A model generated the notes under the pieces. That model did no database searches, was not told the DNA's origin, and saw only the letters and a program-made list of their open reading frames with translations. Shown one piece after another: positions 14,130 to 24,314 of a stretch of 48,633 nucleotides of DNA. Position numbers and translations under genes: made by a program. Positions within the stretch are counted from its first letter, which is position 1, and every line of letters starts with the position of its first letter. Source of the DNA: Desulfuromonadales bacterium (GTDB lineage Bacteria > Desulfobacterota > Desulfuromonadia > Desulfuromonadales > Geopsychrobacteraceae); assembly GCA_016931615.1 (NCBI GenBank), contig JAFGEL010000002.1:1-48633 (forward strand), given 5' to 3'.

Positions 14130-15443
14130 TTGGCTTCTGGAGGGCTTCAGGCAAAAAAAACACCACTGCCGCCGTTGACTGTGGAAACTCTGGTCAATGG
14201 CGGCGCCGGCCTGGCCCATCATGATGGACGTGTCGTTTTTATTCCCCATACCGCTGTCGGGGACAGGGTTGAGGCGTGCCTGGTCAGGGTGAAGAAACAC
14301 TACTCTGAAGCGCAACTGGTCAATATTATACAGCCGGGTGAAGAACGCAGGGTTCCTCCTTGTCCTGTCGCCGGCGACTGCGGCGGTTGCCAGTGGCAAC
14401 ATCTCGATTATTCCGATCAATTGAAGTGGAAACAGCGGCTGTTCACCGAGACCTTGACTCACCAATGTAATGTTGCAGAGGGAGTTATTCAGCCCATCTG
14501 TGCGGCTGACGATGCCTGGCGTTATCGCAGTCGTGCTCAGATCAAGTGTTATGTGACTGAAGCCGGCTTTATTAGCGGTTTTTACCGTTCAAAAAGTCGT
14601 TTTGTGATCGCTGTTGAAGACTGTCTTATTGTCGCTTCCCGGCTGAATGAGCTGTTGAGTAAACTTCGTCAGCTGCTTCGATATTCATCCTTTGCGAATA
14701 AAATACCCCAGATTGATCTGGCGACCGATGATAACGGCAAATGTGCATCGACGGTTCATTACCTGGGGCATGACCTGGAGGGTCTGGCTGAACTGCTTCG
14801 CAGTGCGGAACTGGATGCGGATATCCTTATTCAATCAGGGCGAAAAAAAAGCCTCAAAGCGATTCAGGGTGACGGTATCCTCCAGCTTCAGGTTGACCAG
14901 GGTCAGATTACATTGAATTATGCTGTCGGCAGTTTTGCGCAGATAAACCTGTCACAGAACCGGCGGCTGATCGATAGCGTTATTCGTCTGGCCGCTCTGG
15001 AAGGCCATGAACGGGTGCTTGATCTCTATTGTGGAATGGGCAATTTTTCATTGCCCCTGGCAAGGCGTGCCGCAACCGTCACCGGTATTGAAGAGGCGCC
15101 TTCATCGATAGCGTGGGCTCGCAAAAATGCCGCACTGAATCAAATCAACAATACCCGTTTTGTCTGTGACCCGGTCGAAAAACATTTACCCCGGGGGGGA
15201 ACGGACCAGAAGGTTGATCTGCTGGTTCTTGATCCGCCACGAACGGGAGCTTACGCGCTGATGAAAGCGTTGATCGCATGGCCCGTTAGAAGGATTGTCT
15301 ATGTTTCATGTGATCAGCAGACGCTGGCCCGTGATCTGCGGCTACTGGTCAATCATGGTTATCGGCTGACAACCAGCCAACCATTTGATATGTTTCCACA
15401 AACATATCATTGTGAAAGTGTTACACTCTTAGAGCGAAGTTGA
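14130..15443 (+). CDS. 23S rRNA (uracil-5-)-methyltransferase, RlmD/TrmA family
   Basis: The 437-residue protein starts with a TRAM domain (about 12-70). It has an iron-sulfur cluster site with C78, C84, C87 and C165, as in RumA. The SAM-binding LDLYCGMGNFSLPLA is near 295 and LDPPRTGA near 363. The catalytic cysteine is C394 in YVSCDQQTLARDL, and the general base E430 lies in HCESVTLL. Members make 5-methyluridine in 23S rRNA; which site (1939 or 747) cannot be told. The start is a TTG with AGGA upstream, nine bases after the decarboxylase stop, suggesting co-transcription. Confidence 0.87.
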   Translation: MASGGLQAKKTPLPPLTVETLVNGGAGLAHHDGRVVFIPHTAVGDRVEACLVRVKKHYSEAQLVNIIQPGEERRVPPCPVAGDCGGCQWQHLDYSDQLKWKQRLFTETLTHQCNVAEGVIQPICAADDAWRYRSRAQIKCYVTEAGFISGFYRSKSRFVIAVEDCLIVASRLNELLSKLRQLLRYSSFANKIPQIDLATDDNGKCASTVHYLGHDLEGLAELLRSAELDADILIQSGRKKSLKAIQGDGILQLQVDQGQITLNYAVGSFAQINLSQNRRLIDSVIRLAALEGHERVLDLYCGMGNFSLPLARRAATVTGIEEAPSSIAWARKNAALNQINNTRFVCDPVEKHLPRGGTDQKVDLLVLDPPRTGAYALMKALIAWPVRRIVYVSCDQQTLARDLRLLVNHGYRLTTSQPFDMFPQTYHCESVTLLERS

Positions 15444-15496
15444 TGCCGGTGATGACTATTTTTTAGGCATTATTGACGGACTTGTGAGCAATTATT

Positions 15497-15520
15497 ATGC
15501 AACACCCGGGTCGGTTGCAT
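15497..15520 (+). promoter_or_regulatory. NtrC-like enhancer dyad
   Basis: ATGCAAC (15497-15503) and GTTGCAT (15514-15520) form a perfect inverted repeat with a ten-base centre. It resembles the NtrC half-site TGCAC and lies about 70 bases upstream of a sigma54 promoter, where an activator would bind. Confidence 0.5.
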
Positions 15521-15590
15521 TCTCCGGGGACCGCGAGATCCTATCTTGCTGAAAAATAAGAATAAATATTTTTTATCAATTTATAAAAAC

Positions 15591-15607
15591 TGGCAGGTTC
15601 CTTGCTT
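15591..15607 (+). promoter_or_regulatory. Sigma54 promoter of glnB-glnA
   Basis: TGGCAG (15591-15596), five bases, then TTGCTT (15602-15607) matches the -24/-12 consensus with correct GG-to-GC spacing. This is the expected promoter for nitrogen-regulated glnBA. Confidence 0.85.
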
Positions 15608-15650
15608 TTCTCCCGTAACTGTTTAAGTAAAATCAGGTGATTCATTTTAA

Positions 15651-16007
<357 letters not shown>

Positions 16008-16050
16008 TGTTTTTAATATAAACCACTTATTTCGGAAGGAGAGCTTAATC

Positions 16051-17460
16051 ATGACCCCAGTTGAAGTTGTAAAATTTGCTGAAGAAAACAATTGCCAGAT
16101 GGTTGATTACAAGTTTCTTGATTTTATCGGCATCTGGCAACATTTCAGTACCCCGATCAGTGAATTCAGCGAGGATATTTTTGAAGAGGGTATCGGTTTT
16201 GATGGATCGTCAATCCGTGGATGGCAGCCGATTCATAATTCGGATATGCTGATCATGCCCGACCCGACCACGGCACAGATCGACCCCTTCATTGAGGTGA
16301 CGACTCTCAGTCTGATCTGCGACATCATGGACCCGATTACCCGTGAAGGTTATAGTCGCGATCCACGCTTTATTGCCAAAAAGGCTGAAGCTTATCTGAA
16401 ATCAACCGGTATCGCCGATACCGCCTATTTTGGACCTGAGCCGGAATTTTTCGTCTTTGACGATGTGCGTTATGCTTCAAGTACCAACGAATCCTTCTAT
16501 GCCGTCGATTCGATTGAGGGAACCTGGAATACCGGCCGTGAAGAGTTTCCCAACCTGGGCTACAAGCCGAGACACAAGGAAGGTTACTTCCCTTGCGCAC
16601 CAACCGATTCACATGTTGATTTGCGTAACGAGATGGTTCAGGTCCTTCAAAGTGTCGGCATGACTATTGAGGCCGTACACCATGAAGTTTCGACGGGCGG
16701 ACAGAATGAAATCGATATGCGTTTCGATTCGCTGCTGAAGATGGGTGATACCCTTAAATGGTTTAAGTATATTGTTAAAAATGTCGCTGTAAGAAATGGA
16801 AAAACAGTCACTTTTATGCCTAAGCCGATTTACAACGACAACGGTTCCGGAATGCATTGTCATCAATCGTTGTGGAAGGATGGCAAAAACCTGTTTGCCG
16901 GTGATGGATACGGTGGTCTGTCCAAGCTTGCCATGTATTATATCGGCGGCATTATGAAACATGCCAAAGCCCTTTGCGCTTTTACCAACCCTACAACCAA
17001 CTCCTACAAGCGCCTGGTGCCGGGATTTGAAGCTCCGGTCAACCTGGCTTACTCTAACCGTAACCGTTCGGCCTCATTGCGGATTCCGGTGACGAACAAT
17101 GATAAAGCCAAGCGGGTTGAATACCGCACACCGGACGCTTCCTCCAACGGCTACCTTGCCTTTGCTGCTCAGTTGATGGCCGGCCTTGACGGCATTGAGA
17201 ACAAGATCGACCCGGGTCAGCCGCTGGATAAAGATATTTACGGTCTTTCCCCCGAAGAGCTCAAAGACATTCCGACGGTTGCCTCTTCTCTTGAAAATGC
17301 TCTGGATAATCTGGAAAAAGACCATGACTTCCTGCTCAAGGGGGATGTCTTCACTAAAGATGTCATCGATATGTGGATCAGCTATAAGCGTGAAGCTGAG
17401 GTCGATCCGGTAAGGATGCGCCCCTGTCCGGAGGAATTTGCTCTCTATTTCGATTGCTGA
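16051..17460 (+). CDS. glnA: Glutamine synthetase, type I
   Basis: GlnA makes glutamine from glutamate, ammonia and ATP as a dodecamer. The start is the ATG at 16051 with GGAAGGAG upstream, giving 469 residues. The beta-grasp signature [10 protein letters not shown], the metal-binding EPEFFVFD and [12 protein letters not shown], the ATP-binding region [18 protein letters not shown] and the glutamate-binding [11 protein letters not shown] are all present. The adenylylation tyrosine is Y397 in [10 protein letters not shown], so the enzyme is of the GSI-beta kind controlled by adenylyltransferase. It is the second gene of the sigma54 operon and is closed by a strong hairpin terminator. Confidence 0.97.
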   Translation: MTPVEVVKFAEENNCQMVDYKFLDFIGIWQHFSTPISEFSEDIFEEGIGFDGSSIRGWQPIHNSDMLIMPDPTTAQIDPFIEVTTLSLICDIMDPITREGYSRDPRFIAKKAEAYLKSTGIADTAYFGPEPEFFVFDDVRYASSTNESFYAVDSIEGTWNTGREEFPNLGYKPRHKEGYFPCAPTDSHVDLRNEMVQVLQSVGMTIEAVHHEVSTGGQNEIDMRFDSLLKMGDTLKWFKYIVKNVAVRNGKTVTFMPKPIYNDNGSGMHCHQSLWKDGKNLFAGDGYGGLSKLAMYYIGGIMKHAKALCAFTNPTTNSYKRLVPGFEAPVNLAYSNRNRSASLRIPVTNNDKAKRVEYRTPDASSNGYLAFAAQLMAGLDGIENKIDPGQPLDKDIYGLSPEELKDIPTVASSLENALDNLEKDHDFLLKGDVFTKDVIDMWISYKREAEVDPVRMRPCPEEFALYFDC

Positions 17461-17476
17461 ATTCTCTGTGATCTAT

Positions 17477-17527
17477 ACGAACAAAGCCTCCAGCACTATA
17501 AGTGCTGGAGGCTTTGTTCGTTTTAAT
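17477..17527. terminator. Bidirectional terminator between glnA and mscS
   Basis: The arms 17477-17497 and 17501-17521 pair perfectly over 21 bases with an ATA loop. T-rich DNA follows on the + strand, and the convergent mscS gene ends 28 bases away, so it can serve both directions. Confidence 0.85.
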
Positions 17528-17549
17528 GGTTTTATCACTGTTCGGCTGT

Positions 17550-18371
17550 TCAGGCCGCGGTATCTTCCTTGATAAAATGCACGTCCTGTTGAGGGTAGGG
17601 GATCGAGATACCTTCATCATCGAAACGGATTTTAATGTTTTCCTGCAGGGCAAATAGAACCGGCCAATAGTCACCGCTTTTAACCCAGGGACGCACGGCG
17701 AAATTAACGCTGCTGTCGCCCAGTTCAAGGACCCCGATTGTCGGTGCCGGTTCGTCGAGAACCCTTTCTTCGCTGTTCAGAATATCCTCGAGAACCGCGC
17801 GTACCTTTTTCAGGTCATCTTCATAACTGACACCGATGACCAGGTCGACACGACGGGTTTCCTTCGCTGAATAGTTGGTGATTGTACTGCCGATGATCTG
17901 CCCATTGGGAACGGTAATTTCTTTGTTGTCACCCGATTTCATCTTGGTACTGAAAATCTGAATTTCTTCAACGACACCGGCAACCCCGCCTGCCTCGACA
18001 AAATCACCCACCTTGAAAGGGCGGAAAAGAATCAGCATGACTCCTGCGGCAAAGTTGCCCAGGGTGCCCTGCAGGGAAAGACCGATGGCCAGACCGGCTG
18101 CGGCGATGATGGCCGCAAAGGATGTGGTTTCAATGCCGAGTTTGCCGAGAGCTGCCAGGATGACGAAAATCATCAAGGCGATGTAGACCATGTTTTTTCC
18201 AAACTTGACCAGGGTCTCGTCAACCTTGCTTTTCGTCAACATCTTTGCCGTAAGGTTGGCAATCATGCCGGCGGCTATACGGCCGACAATAAAAATAAGA
18301 ATTGCCCAGATTAACGGCAGCCCATAGCTTTGAATCAGATCAACAATTTTGTCGGTTGAAAGTGTTCCCAT
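17550..18371 (-). CDS. mscS: Small-conductance mechanosensitive channel, MscS family
   Basis: The 273-residue protein has the MscS size and layout: three N-terminal membrane helices (about 15-38, 58-78, 85-115) with the pore helix AAAGLAIGLSLQGTLGNFAAGVMLI, then the beta domain FRPFKVGDFVEAGGVAGVVEEIQIFST and VPNGQIIGSTITNYS, then the alpha-beta C-terminal cage. The channel opens at high membrane tension to release solutes on osmotic downshock. A strong AGGAGGTG precedes the ATG. It is a single reverse-strand gene between glnA and thrC. Confidence 0.95.
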   Translation of the reverse strand: MGTLSTDKIVDLIQSYGLPLIWAILIFIVGRIAAGMIANLTAKMLTKSKVDETLVKFGKNMVYIALMIFVILAALGKLGIETTSFAAIIAAAGLAIGLSLQGTLGNFAAGVMLILFRPFKVGDFVEAGGVAGVVEEIQIFSTKMKSGDNKEITVPNGQIIGSTITNYSAKETRRVDLVIGVSYEDDLKKVRAVLEDILNSEERVLDEPAPTIGVLELGDSSVNFAVRPWVKSGDYWPVLFALQENIKIRFDDEGISIPYPQQDVHFIKEDTAA

Positions 18372-18480
18372 TAAGCACCTCCTTGAGTTGTCAGTTATTG
18401 GGAGTGTCGCAATTCGACAGTTGTAATTTTAATGAGAACTATAGCAGGGCAATATGTAAAAGCAATACAAAGATGACTAA

Positions 18481-19869
18481 TCAAGTCGCATTTTTGGAAA
18501 GATATTTTTTGACCTGATCCGCCTGGGCTGGAAGGGTGGTGAGTTTCCGTTTTCGAGAAGAAAGATCACCCAGTGCAGGAGGCAGTTCGGGATAGATGCC
18601 GGTTGCTTCTGCGACCGCGTCACCGAACTTGGCCGGATGTGCTGTCGCCAGGCAGACGAGGGGGAGTTTGGGATCTCTGAGCTTTTTCCCGACAGCTACA
18701 CCAACGGCTGTGTGAGGATCCAGAATATAGCCGGTCAGGGCATGAAATTGACGAATGGTATCGAGAGTTTCCAGATCATTGACCGATGCCGCAGAGAACT
18801 CCTGCTGAACTTTTTCGATCTGTTGGGAAGAAAAAACCATTTTTCGCTCGTGGGCAAACTGGTCCATCATCCCAAGAACCTGGTCTGCCTGTTCGTCAAG
18901 CAGGTAATAAAGATAGCGTTCAAAATTACTGGCAATCTGAATGTCCATGGACGGGGAGAGGGAATGATGGACATCGGCAGTTGAATAATCGCCGTGATTG
19001 ATAAACCGGCTGAGGATGTTATTTTCATTGGTTGCCAGAATCAGCCTGTGGATCGGCAGGCCCATTCTTTTGGCGACAAAACCGGCAAAAATGTCCCCAA
19101 AATTACCGGTTGGGACGGACACCTCAAACTGACTGGCCTGATTCTCCTGACTGATTTGGAACCAGGCATAAAAATAGTAGACCACCTGGGCCAAGACTCT
19201 GGCCCAGTTGATGGAGTTAACGGCGCCAAGGGCGTGTTTGGACTTGAAATCGAGGTCTCCGAAAATCTCTTTAACGATGGCCTGGGCATCGTCAAAAGTT
19301 CCTTCAACGGCAATGTTGAAAACGTTATCATCGGTCACTGTCGTCATCTGAAGTTCCTGAACCGGTGATACTTTCCCTTTGGGGTGGAGAATGAATATAT
19401 TGATATTTTTTTTACCCCGCACGCCATAAATAGCGGCACTACCCGTATCGCCACTGGTTGCACCGATAATGTTCATTCTCTGTCCGCTTCTGTTGAGTAA
19501 ATACTCGAACAGATTGCCGAGAAATTGCAGGGCGACATCTTTGAATGCCAGGGTAGGGCCATGGAAAAGCTCAAGAATATACAGATCGTCCTGTTTGGTG
19601 ACGGGTGTGACTTGCGGGTGATTAAAGCTGCTGTAGGAGCGCTCAATGATTTCCCTGAGGTCCTCAGGGGGGATGTCGTCGGCAAACTTGCTGATGACGG
19701 CAAACGCGAGTTCGGGGTAGGTCAAGGTGGATAGTCGGCGCAGTTCTTCGGCGGATAAAACCGGAATGGATTCAGGCAGCAGCAGCCCTCCATCATCGGC
19801 AAGACCCATCATCACGGCCTGAGTAAACTTCAATCCTCTGATCTCTCCCCGGGTACTGCAATAGTTCAT
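18481..19869 (-). CDS. thrC: Threonine synthase
   Basis: ThrC converts O-phosphohomoserine to threonine with PLP. I chose the start at 19869 (MNYCSTRGEI), where the family begins, giving 462 residues; an upstream ATG would add 15 atypical ones. The PLP lysine is K110 in HGPTLAFKDVALQFL, GATSGDTGSAAI is the phosphate loop, and VPTGNFGDIFAGFVAKRMGLP is the typical family stretch. The length fits the long, yeast/E. coli-like class of threonine synthase. It is separate from other threonine genes in this window and is followed on the same strand by mscS after about 110 bases. Confidence 0.95.
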   Translation of the reverse strand: MNYCSTRGEIRGLKFTQAVMMGLADDGGLLLPESIPVLSAEELRRLSTLTYPELAFAVISKFADDIPPEDLREIIERSYSSFNHPQVTPVTKQDDLYILELFHGPTLAFKDVALQFLGNLFEYLLNRSGQRMNIIGATSGDTGSAAIYGVRGKKNINIFILHPKGKVSPVQELQMTTVTDDNVFNIAVEGTFDDAQAIVKEIFGDLDFKSKHALGAVNSINWARVLAQVVYYFYAWFQISQENQASQFEVSVPTGNFGDIFAGFVAKRMGLPIHRLILATNENNILSRFINHGDYSTADVHHSLSPSMDIQIASNFERYLYYLLDEQADQVLGMMDQFAHERKMVFSSQQIEKVQQEFSAASVNDLETLDTIRQFHALTGYILDPHTAVGVAVGKKLRDPKLPLVCLATAHPAKFGDAVAEATGIYPELPPALGDLSSRKRKLTTLPAQADQVKKYLSKNAT

Positions 19870-20076
19870 TGTTCGTCTCTCTGGTATGAAAATAAGTCTG
19901 GTTATCCATTTCACTCAAATTGTGTCCGGTAGCTCTTACAGAGGCACTGTAACCCTTCCTCGGAGCTTGCCTGCCGCCATCCAGACGTTAAGACACTCTT
20001 TGAGTGGAATCCCGTTGTTCCTAGCGAGGTATTCTAGCAAGTCTCCATCATGAATGGAAGTTGAAGCATGAAAAAC

Positions 20077-20105
20077 GGGGGTTGTCTGAAGACAACCCCC
20101 GATGA
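20077..20105 (-). terminator. Intrinsic terminator of the malic enzyme gene
   Basis: The ten-base arms 20077-20086 and 20091-20100 (GGGGGTTGTC / GACAACCCCC) pair perfectly around TGAA. On the reverse strand, GTTTTT follows, 30-50 bases after the malic enzyme stop. Confidence 0.85.
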
Positions 20106-20129
20106 ATCAGCAGCTGTAAAATAAATTGT

Positions 20130-22388
20130 TTAATGTCCAGCTTCCTGGGTATCAACGACGGCGACGGCTGCCATGTTGACGATGTCGGCGACATCATCGC
20201 CGCGCTGTAAAACATGGACCGGTTTTTTCATGCCCATCAGGATCGGACCGACGGCCTCGGCTCCACCCAGCTTGTTGAGGAGTTTGTAGCTGATGTTGCC
20301 GGATTGAAGGTCGGGGAAGATGAACACGTTGGCATCCCCTTTGAGCATAGAGAAGGGATACTGAGCCGCGGTCAACTCGGGATCAAGAGCAACATTGGCC
20401 TGGATTTCTCCGTCAACGATCAGATCAGGGGCCTGCTGCTTAACCAGCGCGGTGGCTTTTTTGACCTTTTGTGTCAAAGGGTGGTTAGTGCTGCCGAAGT
20501 TCGAGAATGACAGCATCGCAACCTTCGGCTCGATATTGAATTGACGGACTTTTTCTGCGGTCAGGATGGCGGTTTCCGCGAGTTCTTCAGCCGTTGGGTC
20601 AATGGCCACCGTAGCGTCGGCAATAAACACGACTTTTTTCTTGAACACCATCATGTACATACCATGAACTTTGGAAAGCTGGTCCTGCTTGCCGATGACT
20701 TCAAGGGACGGCTTGATGGTCTCCGGATAATGGTGGTTGATACCGGACAGCATCGTGTCGGCATCACCTTTCTGAACCATCATGGCCCCAAGGTAATTCG
20801 GATTGGCGGAAATCAGCCTTTTTGCTCCGGCGCGGGTGACTCCTTTACGCTGACGGAGTGAGAACATCGTGTCGATATAATGATCACGCTTTTCACAGGT
20901 GACGGGATCAATGATCTGGATGTCGCCCAGATCAAGATTCAGTTCCAGAATCTTTTTCTTAATTTCTTTCTTGTCGCCGAGCAGGATGGGCGTCGCGATA
21001 TTTTCTTTGACCAGAATCTGGGCAGCCCGCAGAATTTTTTCTTCTTCACCCTCGGGGAAGACGATCCGTTTCGGATTCGCCTTGGCTTTGTTGATCAGCG
21101 TCCGCATGACTTCCTTGGAGCGTCCCTGCATTGCCTCCAGAGACTCGCGGTAAGCCTGCATGTCTTTGATCGGCTGCCGGGCGACGCCTGAATCCATCGC
21201 TGCCTGGGCGACGGCAGGGGCCACGTAAAGCAGAACGCGGGGATCAAACGGCTTGGGAATGACATATTCGCGACCGAACTTGATATCTTCACCGGCATAG
21301 GCCTTGCGGACAGAGTCGGGAACGTCTTCCTTGGCCAGTTCCGCCAGGGCTTTGACGGCAGCCAGTTTCATTTCGTCATTAATTGCGCTGGCATGGGTGT
21401 CGAGGGCGCCACGAAAGAGGAAGGGGAAGCACAGGACGTTATTGACCTGGTTGGCGTAATCGGAACGACCGGTTCCAATAATGACGTCATCGCGCACGGC
21501 CTTAGCATCCGGAGGAGTAATCTCCGGATCCGGGTTGGCCATGGCAAAAACAATCGGGTCTTTCGCCATCGACTTCAGCATTTCAGGGGTCAGAGCACCT
21601 TTTGCCGAGACACCGAAGAAGATGTCGGCACCGACCATGGCATCGGCCAGGGTTCTGGCGTCTGTGTCAGCAGCGAGACGTTCCTTGTATTCGTTCATGC
21701 CTTCAGTCCGACCCTTGTAAATGACTCCTTTGGTGTCGCACAGGATAACATTGTTTTTATCAATACCCATGGTAATAGCCAGGTTAGCACAGGCGATACC
21801 GGCGGCTCCGGCACCATTGACAACCATTTTGGCTTTGCTGACATCTTTGCCGATGATTTCCAGGGCATTGAGCATACCGGCCGCAGAAATGATCGCAGTA
21901 CCATGCTGGTCATCATGGAATACCGGAATCTCCATGATTTTTTTCAACTCTTCCTCGATGTAAAAACATTCAGGCCCCTTAATATCTTCGAGGTTGATGC
22001 CGCCGAAGGTCGGTTCCAGAAGTTTGACGGTGCGAATCAGCTCATCAGAGTCCTTTGTGTTCAATTCGATATCAAAGACATCGACATCCGCAAAGGTTTT
22101 AAAAAGAACCCCTTTTCCTTCCATAACCGGCTTGCCGGCCAGGGCACCGATGTCACCCAGTCCCAGCACGGCGGTACCGTTGGAAACAACGGCAACAAGG
22201 TTGCCTTTGGCGGTATATTTATAAGCATCGTTAGGATTTTTTTCGATTTCCAGGCAGGGCTCCGCCACGCCGGGGCTATAGGCAAGCGAAAGCTCACGGC
22301 TGGTCGAACATGGTTTTGTTGTGATAACTTCAATTTTACCTTTACGCCCTGTGCTGTGGTAGTCTAAGGCTTCCTGACGAATTGACAT
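20130..22388 (-). CDS. maeB: NADP-dependent malic enzyme with C-terminal phosphotransacetylase-like domain
   Basis: The protein decarboxylates malate to pyruvate. The start is the ATG at 22388 with AGGAGG upstream, giving 752 residues, the normal size for MaeB. Residues 1-410 are the malic enzyme: [20 protein letters not shown], the metal-binding [15 protein letters not shown] and [10 protein letters not shown], and the NAD(P)-loop [11 protein letters not shown]. Residues about 425-752 are the phosphotransacetylase-like domain ([30 protein letters not shown]), which in E. coli MaeB acts in regulation by acetyl-CoA rather than in catalysis. A palindrome and promoter lie upstream. Confidence 0.95.
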   Translation of the reverse strand: MSIRQEALDYHSTGRKGKIEVITTKPCSTSRELSLAYSPGVAEPCLEIEKNPNDAYKYTAKGNLVAVVSNGTAVLGLGDIGALAGKPVMEGKGVLFKTFADVDVFDIELNTKDSDELIRTVKLLEPTFGGINLEDIKGPECFYIEEELKKIMEIPVFHDDQHGTAIISAAGMLNALEIIGKDVSKAKMVVNGAGAAGIACANLAITMGIDKNNVILCDTKGVIYKGRTEGMNEYKERLAADTDARTLADAMVGADIFFGVSAKGALTPEMLKSMAKDPIVFAMANPDPEITPPDAKAVRDDVIIGTGRSDYANQVNNVLCFPFLFRGALDTHASAINDEMKLAAVKALAELAKEDVPDSVRKAYAGEDIKFGREYVIPKPFDPRVLLYVAPAVAQAAMDSGVARQPIKDMQAYRESLEAMQGRSKEVMRTLINKAKANPKRIVFPEGEEEKILRAAQILVKENIATPILLGDKKEIKKKILELNLDLGDIQIIDPVTCEKRDHYIDTMFSLRQRKGVTRAGAKRLISANPNYLGAMMVQKGDADTMLSGINHHYPETIKPSLEVIGKQDQLSKVHGMYMMVFKKKVVFIADATVAIDPTAEELAETAILTAEKVRQFNIEPKVAMLSFSNFGSTNHPLTQKVKKATALVKQQAPDLIVDGEIQANVALDPELTAAQYPFSMLKGDANVFIFPDLQSGNISYKLLNKLGGAEAVGPILMGMKKPVHVLQRGDDVADIVNMAAVAVVDTQEAGH

Positions 22389-22733
22389 GATAACTGTCCT
22401 CCTGTAAGAGAATTTCCGAGACGAGGGGTGCCTTGCATGCACAAGCCACCCCCGAATGTAATCTGATGTTGATTACAAGTGATTGATATTATTTAAACTA
22501 AAAAATTATAATCACGCTAAAAAAAAGTCAAGTTGAAAACGCTGCTTCTACTATAACCTTTTCTTTTTCTGACGCAATGCTGGTGCCAAAAATTAAGTGA
22601 TAATAAAAGTTACGTTAAAACAGTGTGTTAACGAATCCGGTGAGCTATTTGTTAAAAAATGAGTTGAAAATCTAGCGGTTTTTTGTTCCAGATGGCGAAA
22701 AACAGCCATGATTTTTTGAAACGGCAGGTTCAG
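22389..22733. other. Gene-less stretch between maeB and phosphodiesterase gene
   Basis: This A/T-rich stretch holds the divergent starts of two genes. On the reverse strand TTGACT (22526-22531) and TATAAT (22505-22510), 15 bases apart, may be the maeB promoter. A perfect dyad, TGTAATC (22457-22463) and GATTACA (22471-22477), lies downstream of it. I see no further gene or RNA. Confidence 0.6.
22457..22477 (-). promoter_or_regulatory. Possible operator in maeB leader
   Basis: TGTAATC and GATTACA form a perfect inverted repeat with a seven-base centre, between the putative maeB promoter and its ribosome site. A repressor could block transcription from there; the regulator is not known. Confidence 0.45.
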
Positions 22734-23225
22734 ATGATAAAGATAGGAGTATTAGCCGATACTCACGTGGGGACTCTTCTTGAAGGGGAACGTCTTGCGA
22801 AACGTCTATTGGCAGGCCCTTTTGCTGGTGTGGAGATGATTCTGCATGCCGGTGATCATGTGATTGATGATCTTGACAGTTGTTTCGGCGGTATCCCTTA
22901 CTATGGGGTCTGTGGCAATATGGACAAGCTTTCGCCTGAACTTCCTCTGCGCAGGATCATCAGGGTCGGTCGGTACCGCATCGGTATGGTCCATGGGTGG
23001 GGTCCCCCCGAAGGTGTCGAACATAAAGTTTTTGAGAGCTTTCGGGCCGATAATGTCCAGGCTCTGGTTTTTGGTCATAGCCACCAGCCGGTTTGCCGAA
23101 CCCGCAGTCAGGTTCTGTTGCTGAATCCGGGCAGCCCAACAGACCGACGTGCGGCACCGTTTCACAGTGTCGGTCTGCTTTACGTGGCTGGCAATATTGA
23201 AGGTGAAATCATCCCTATTGATTGA
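22734..23225 (+). CDS. YfcE/MJ0936-type metallophosphoesterase
   Basis: The 163-residue protein (ATG at 22734) has the two-metal phosphoesterase motifs: D9 and H11 in ADTHVG, GDH at 40-42, GNMD at 61-64, H87 in VHGWG and GHSH at 114-117. The compact size fits the YfcE family of phosphodiesterases, which act on model diesters and whose physiological substrate is mostly unknown. It lies 37 bases before the exbB-like gene on the same strand and may be transcribed with it. A start at 22683 is possible but would add an atypical extension. Confidence 0.88.
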   Translation: MIKIGVLADTHVGTLLEGERLAKRLLAGPFAGVEMILHAGDHVIDDLDSCFGGIPYYGVCGNMDKLSPELPLRRIIRVGRYRIGMVHGWGPPEGVEHKVFESFRADNVQALVFGHSHQPVCRTRSQVLLLNPGSPTDRRAAPFHSVGLLYVAGNIEGEIIPID

Positions 23226-23262
23226 ACGGAAATGTGTCCATGCGCTTAAGTGAGAATCGTCA

Positions 23263-23862
23263 ATGATTGAAATTTTTGTTCGCGGCGGCCCGCTGATGTA
23301 CCCGATACTGGTGTGCTCCGTGATCGGTTGGGCAATATTTATGGAACGGCTCTATGCCTATTTCCGGGTGCGCGCCGCTCTGGTTTCTCAACAGCAGAAA
23401 GTTATTGACCTGCTCCATCAGGAGCATGTTGAAGACGCGGTTGAATTCTGTCGCCAGCAACTTTCTCCACTGACCAAAATTCTGCTGGTCGTGTTGAAAA
23501 GCAGGGGGGGAACGCGTGCCCATCTCAAAGCCCTGGCTGAAGAGATCGGTGAACGAGAAGCCGTTGGTCTGCAGCGGTATCTCGGCTTGCTGGGGACAAT
23601 TGCCAATATCTCTCCATTACTTGGTCTACTCGGGACGGTTCTGGGGATGATCAAGGCGTTCAACGTTATTGCCACCGAGGGGATGGGGACTCCGGCGACT
23701 TTGGGGGGAGGTATTTCCGAAGCTCTGATCACCACCGCCGCCGGCCTGTCGGTAGCGGTCCCGATGATCCTGTTGCATCGTTATTTGACCAGCCGTGCTG
23801 AGCGCCTGGTGCTGGAACTTGAAGAAGCGACAATGCGGATTATTGATCTGGTTGAGGGATAG
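23263..23862 (+). CDS. MotA/TolQ/ExbB proton channel family protein
   Basis: The 199-residue protein has three membrane segments: near 12-30, and a pair at about 107-130 and 150-175, holding GLLGTVLGMIKAF and GGISEALITTAAGLSVAVP. Together with its ExbD partner it forms a proton-driven motor in the inner membrane that powers TonB- or Tol-type work at the outer membrane. Which system it drives cannot be told, as no tonB, tolA or pal gene follows. The next gene starts five bases after its stop. Confidence 0.9.
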   Translation: MIEIFVRGGPLMYPILVCSVIGWAIFMERLYAYFRVRAALVSQQQKVIDLLHQEHVEDAVEFCRQQLSPLTKILLVVLKSRGGTRAHLKALAEEIGEREAVGLQRYLGLLGTIANISPLLGLLGTVLGMIKAFNVIATEGMGTPATLGGGISEALITTAAGLSVAVPMILLHRYLTSRAERLVLELEEATMRIIDLVEG

Positions 23863-23867
23863 GCTAG

Positions 23868-24284
23868 ATGGGGTTTCGCCGTAAACAGCAGGATTCACCG
23901 CGTGTTGATCTGACGCCGATGATCGATGTTGTCTTTCTACTGCTGATTTTTTTTATGATATCAACGACATTTATTGAACGGCCCGGTTTGAATATCGATC
24001 TTCCGGCGGCAACCGCGGAGCAGATTCAGCAGACGGATAAAGAGGTTCAGGTTTATCTGGCGGCTAATGGGGATATCTATTTGCAGCGTGAACAGGTGTC
24101 CTTAGACCAGTTGCTTGCTTTCCTGGCAAGTTTCAGTGAGCCACGGGCACGCAAGATGACGTTTCTGTTGATGGCCGACAAAGCTGCGCTGCACGGGCGT
24201 GTCGTGCAGTTAATGGATGCGGCAAAGCTTGCTGGGTTCGGGCAGCTGGCTATCGCGACAGACAGAAAAGCCGATACTGAATAA
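23868..24284 (+). CDS. ExbD/TolR biopolymer transport protein
   Basis: The 138-residue protein has one N-terminal membrane helix (about 18-38), DLTPMIDVVFLLLIFFMIST, with the conserved proton-path aspartate D20 (numbered from the ATG at 23868). A periplasmic domain follows, including the QVYLAANGDIYLQ stretch. It pairs with the ExbB-like protein encoded five bases upstream. No TonB-like gene follows, so the partner in the periplasm must be encoded elsewhere. Confidence 0.92.
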   Translation: MGFRRKQQDSPRVDLTPMIDVVFLLLIFFMISTTFIERPGLNIDLPAATAEQIQQTDKEVQVYLAANGDIYLQREQVSLDQLLAFLASFSEPRARKMTFLLMADKAALHGRVVQLMDAAKLAGFGQLAIATDRKADTE

Positions 24285-24314
24285 GGACCCCGGTACCGCC
24301 CTGTGCTGCTTCTT

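Noticed and set aside
19936-20040. 34-codon frame on the reverse strand between thrC and maeB, with protein-like composition
   Set aside because: It has only a TTG start, no recognisable product, and follows the maeB terminator without a promoter that I can see. It may be a remnant but cannot be supported.
21393-22367. Long open frame (324 codons) opposite maeB
   Set aside because: It lies wholly within the strongly recognised malic enzyme gene on the other strand; the composition reflects its codon usage and the product has no recognisable domain.
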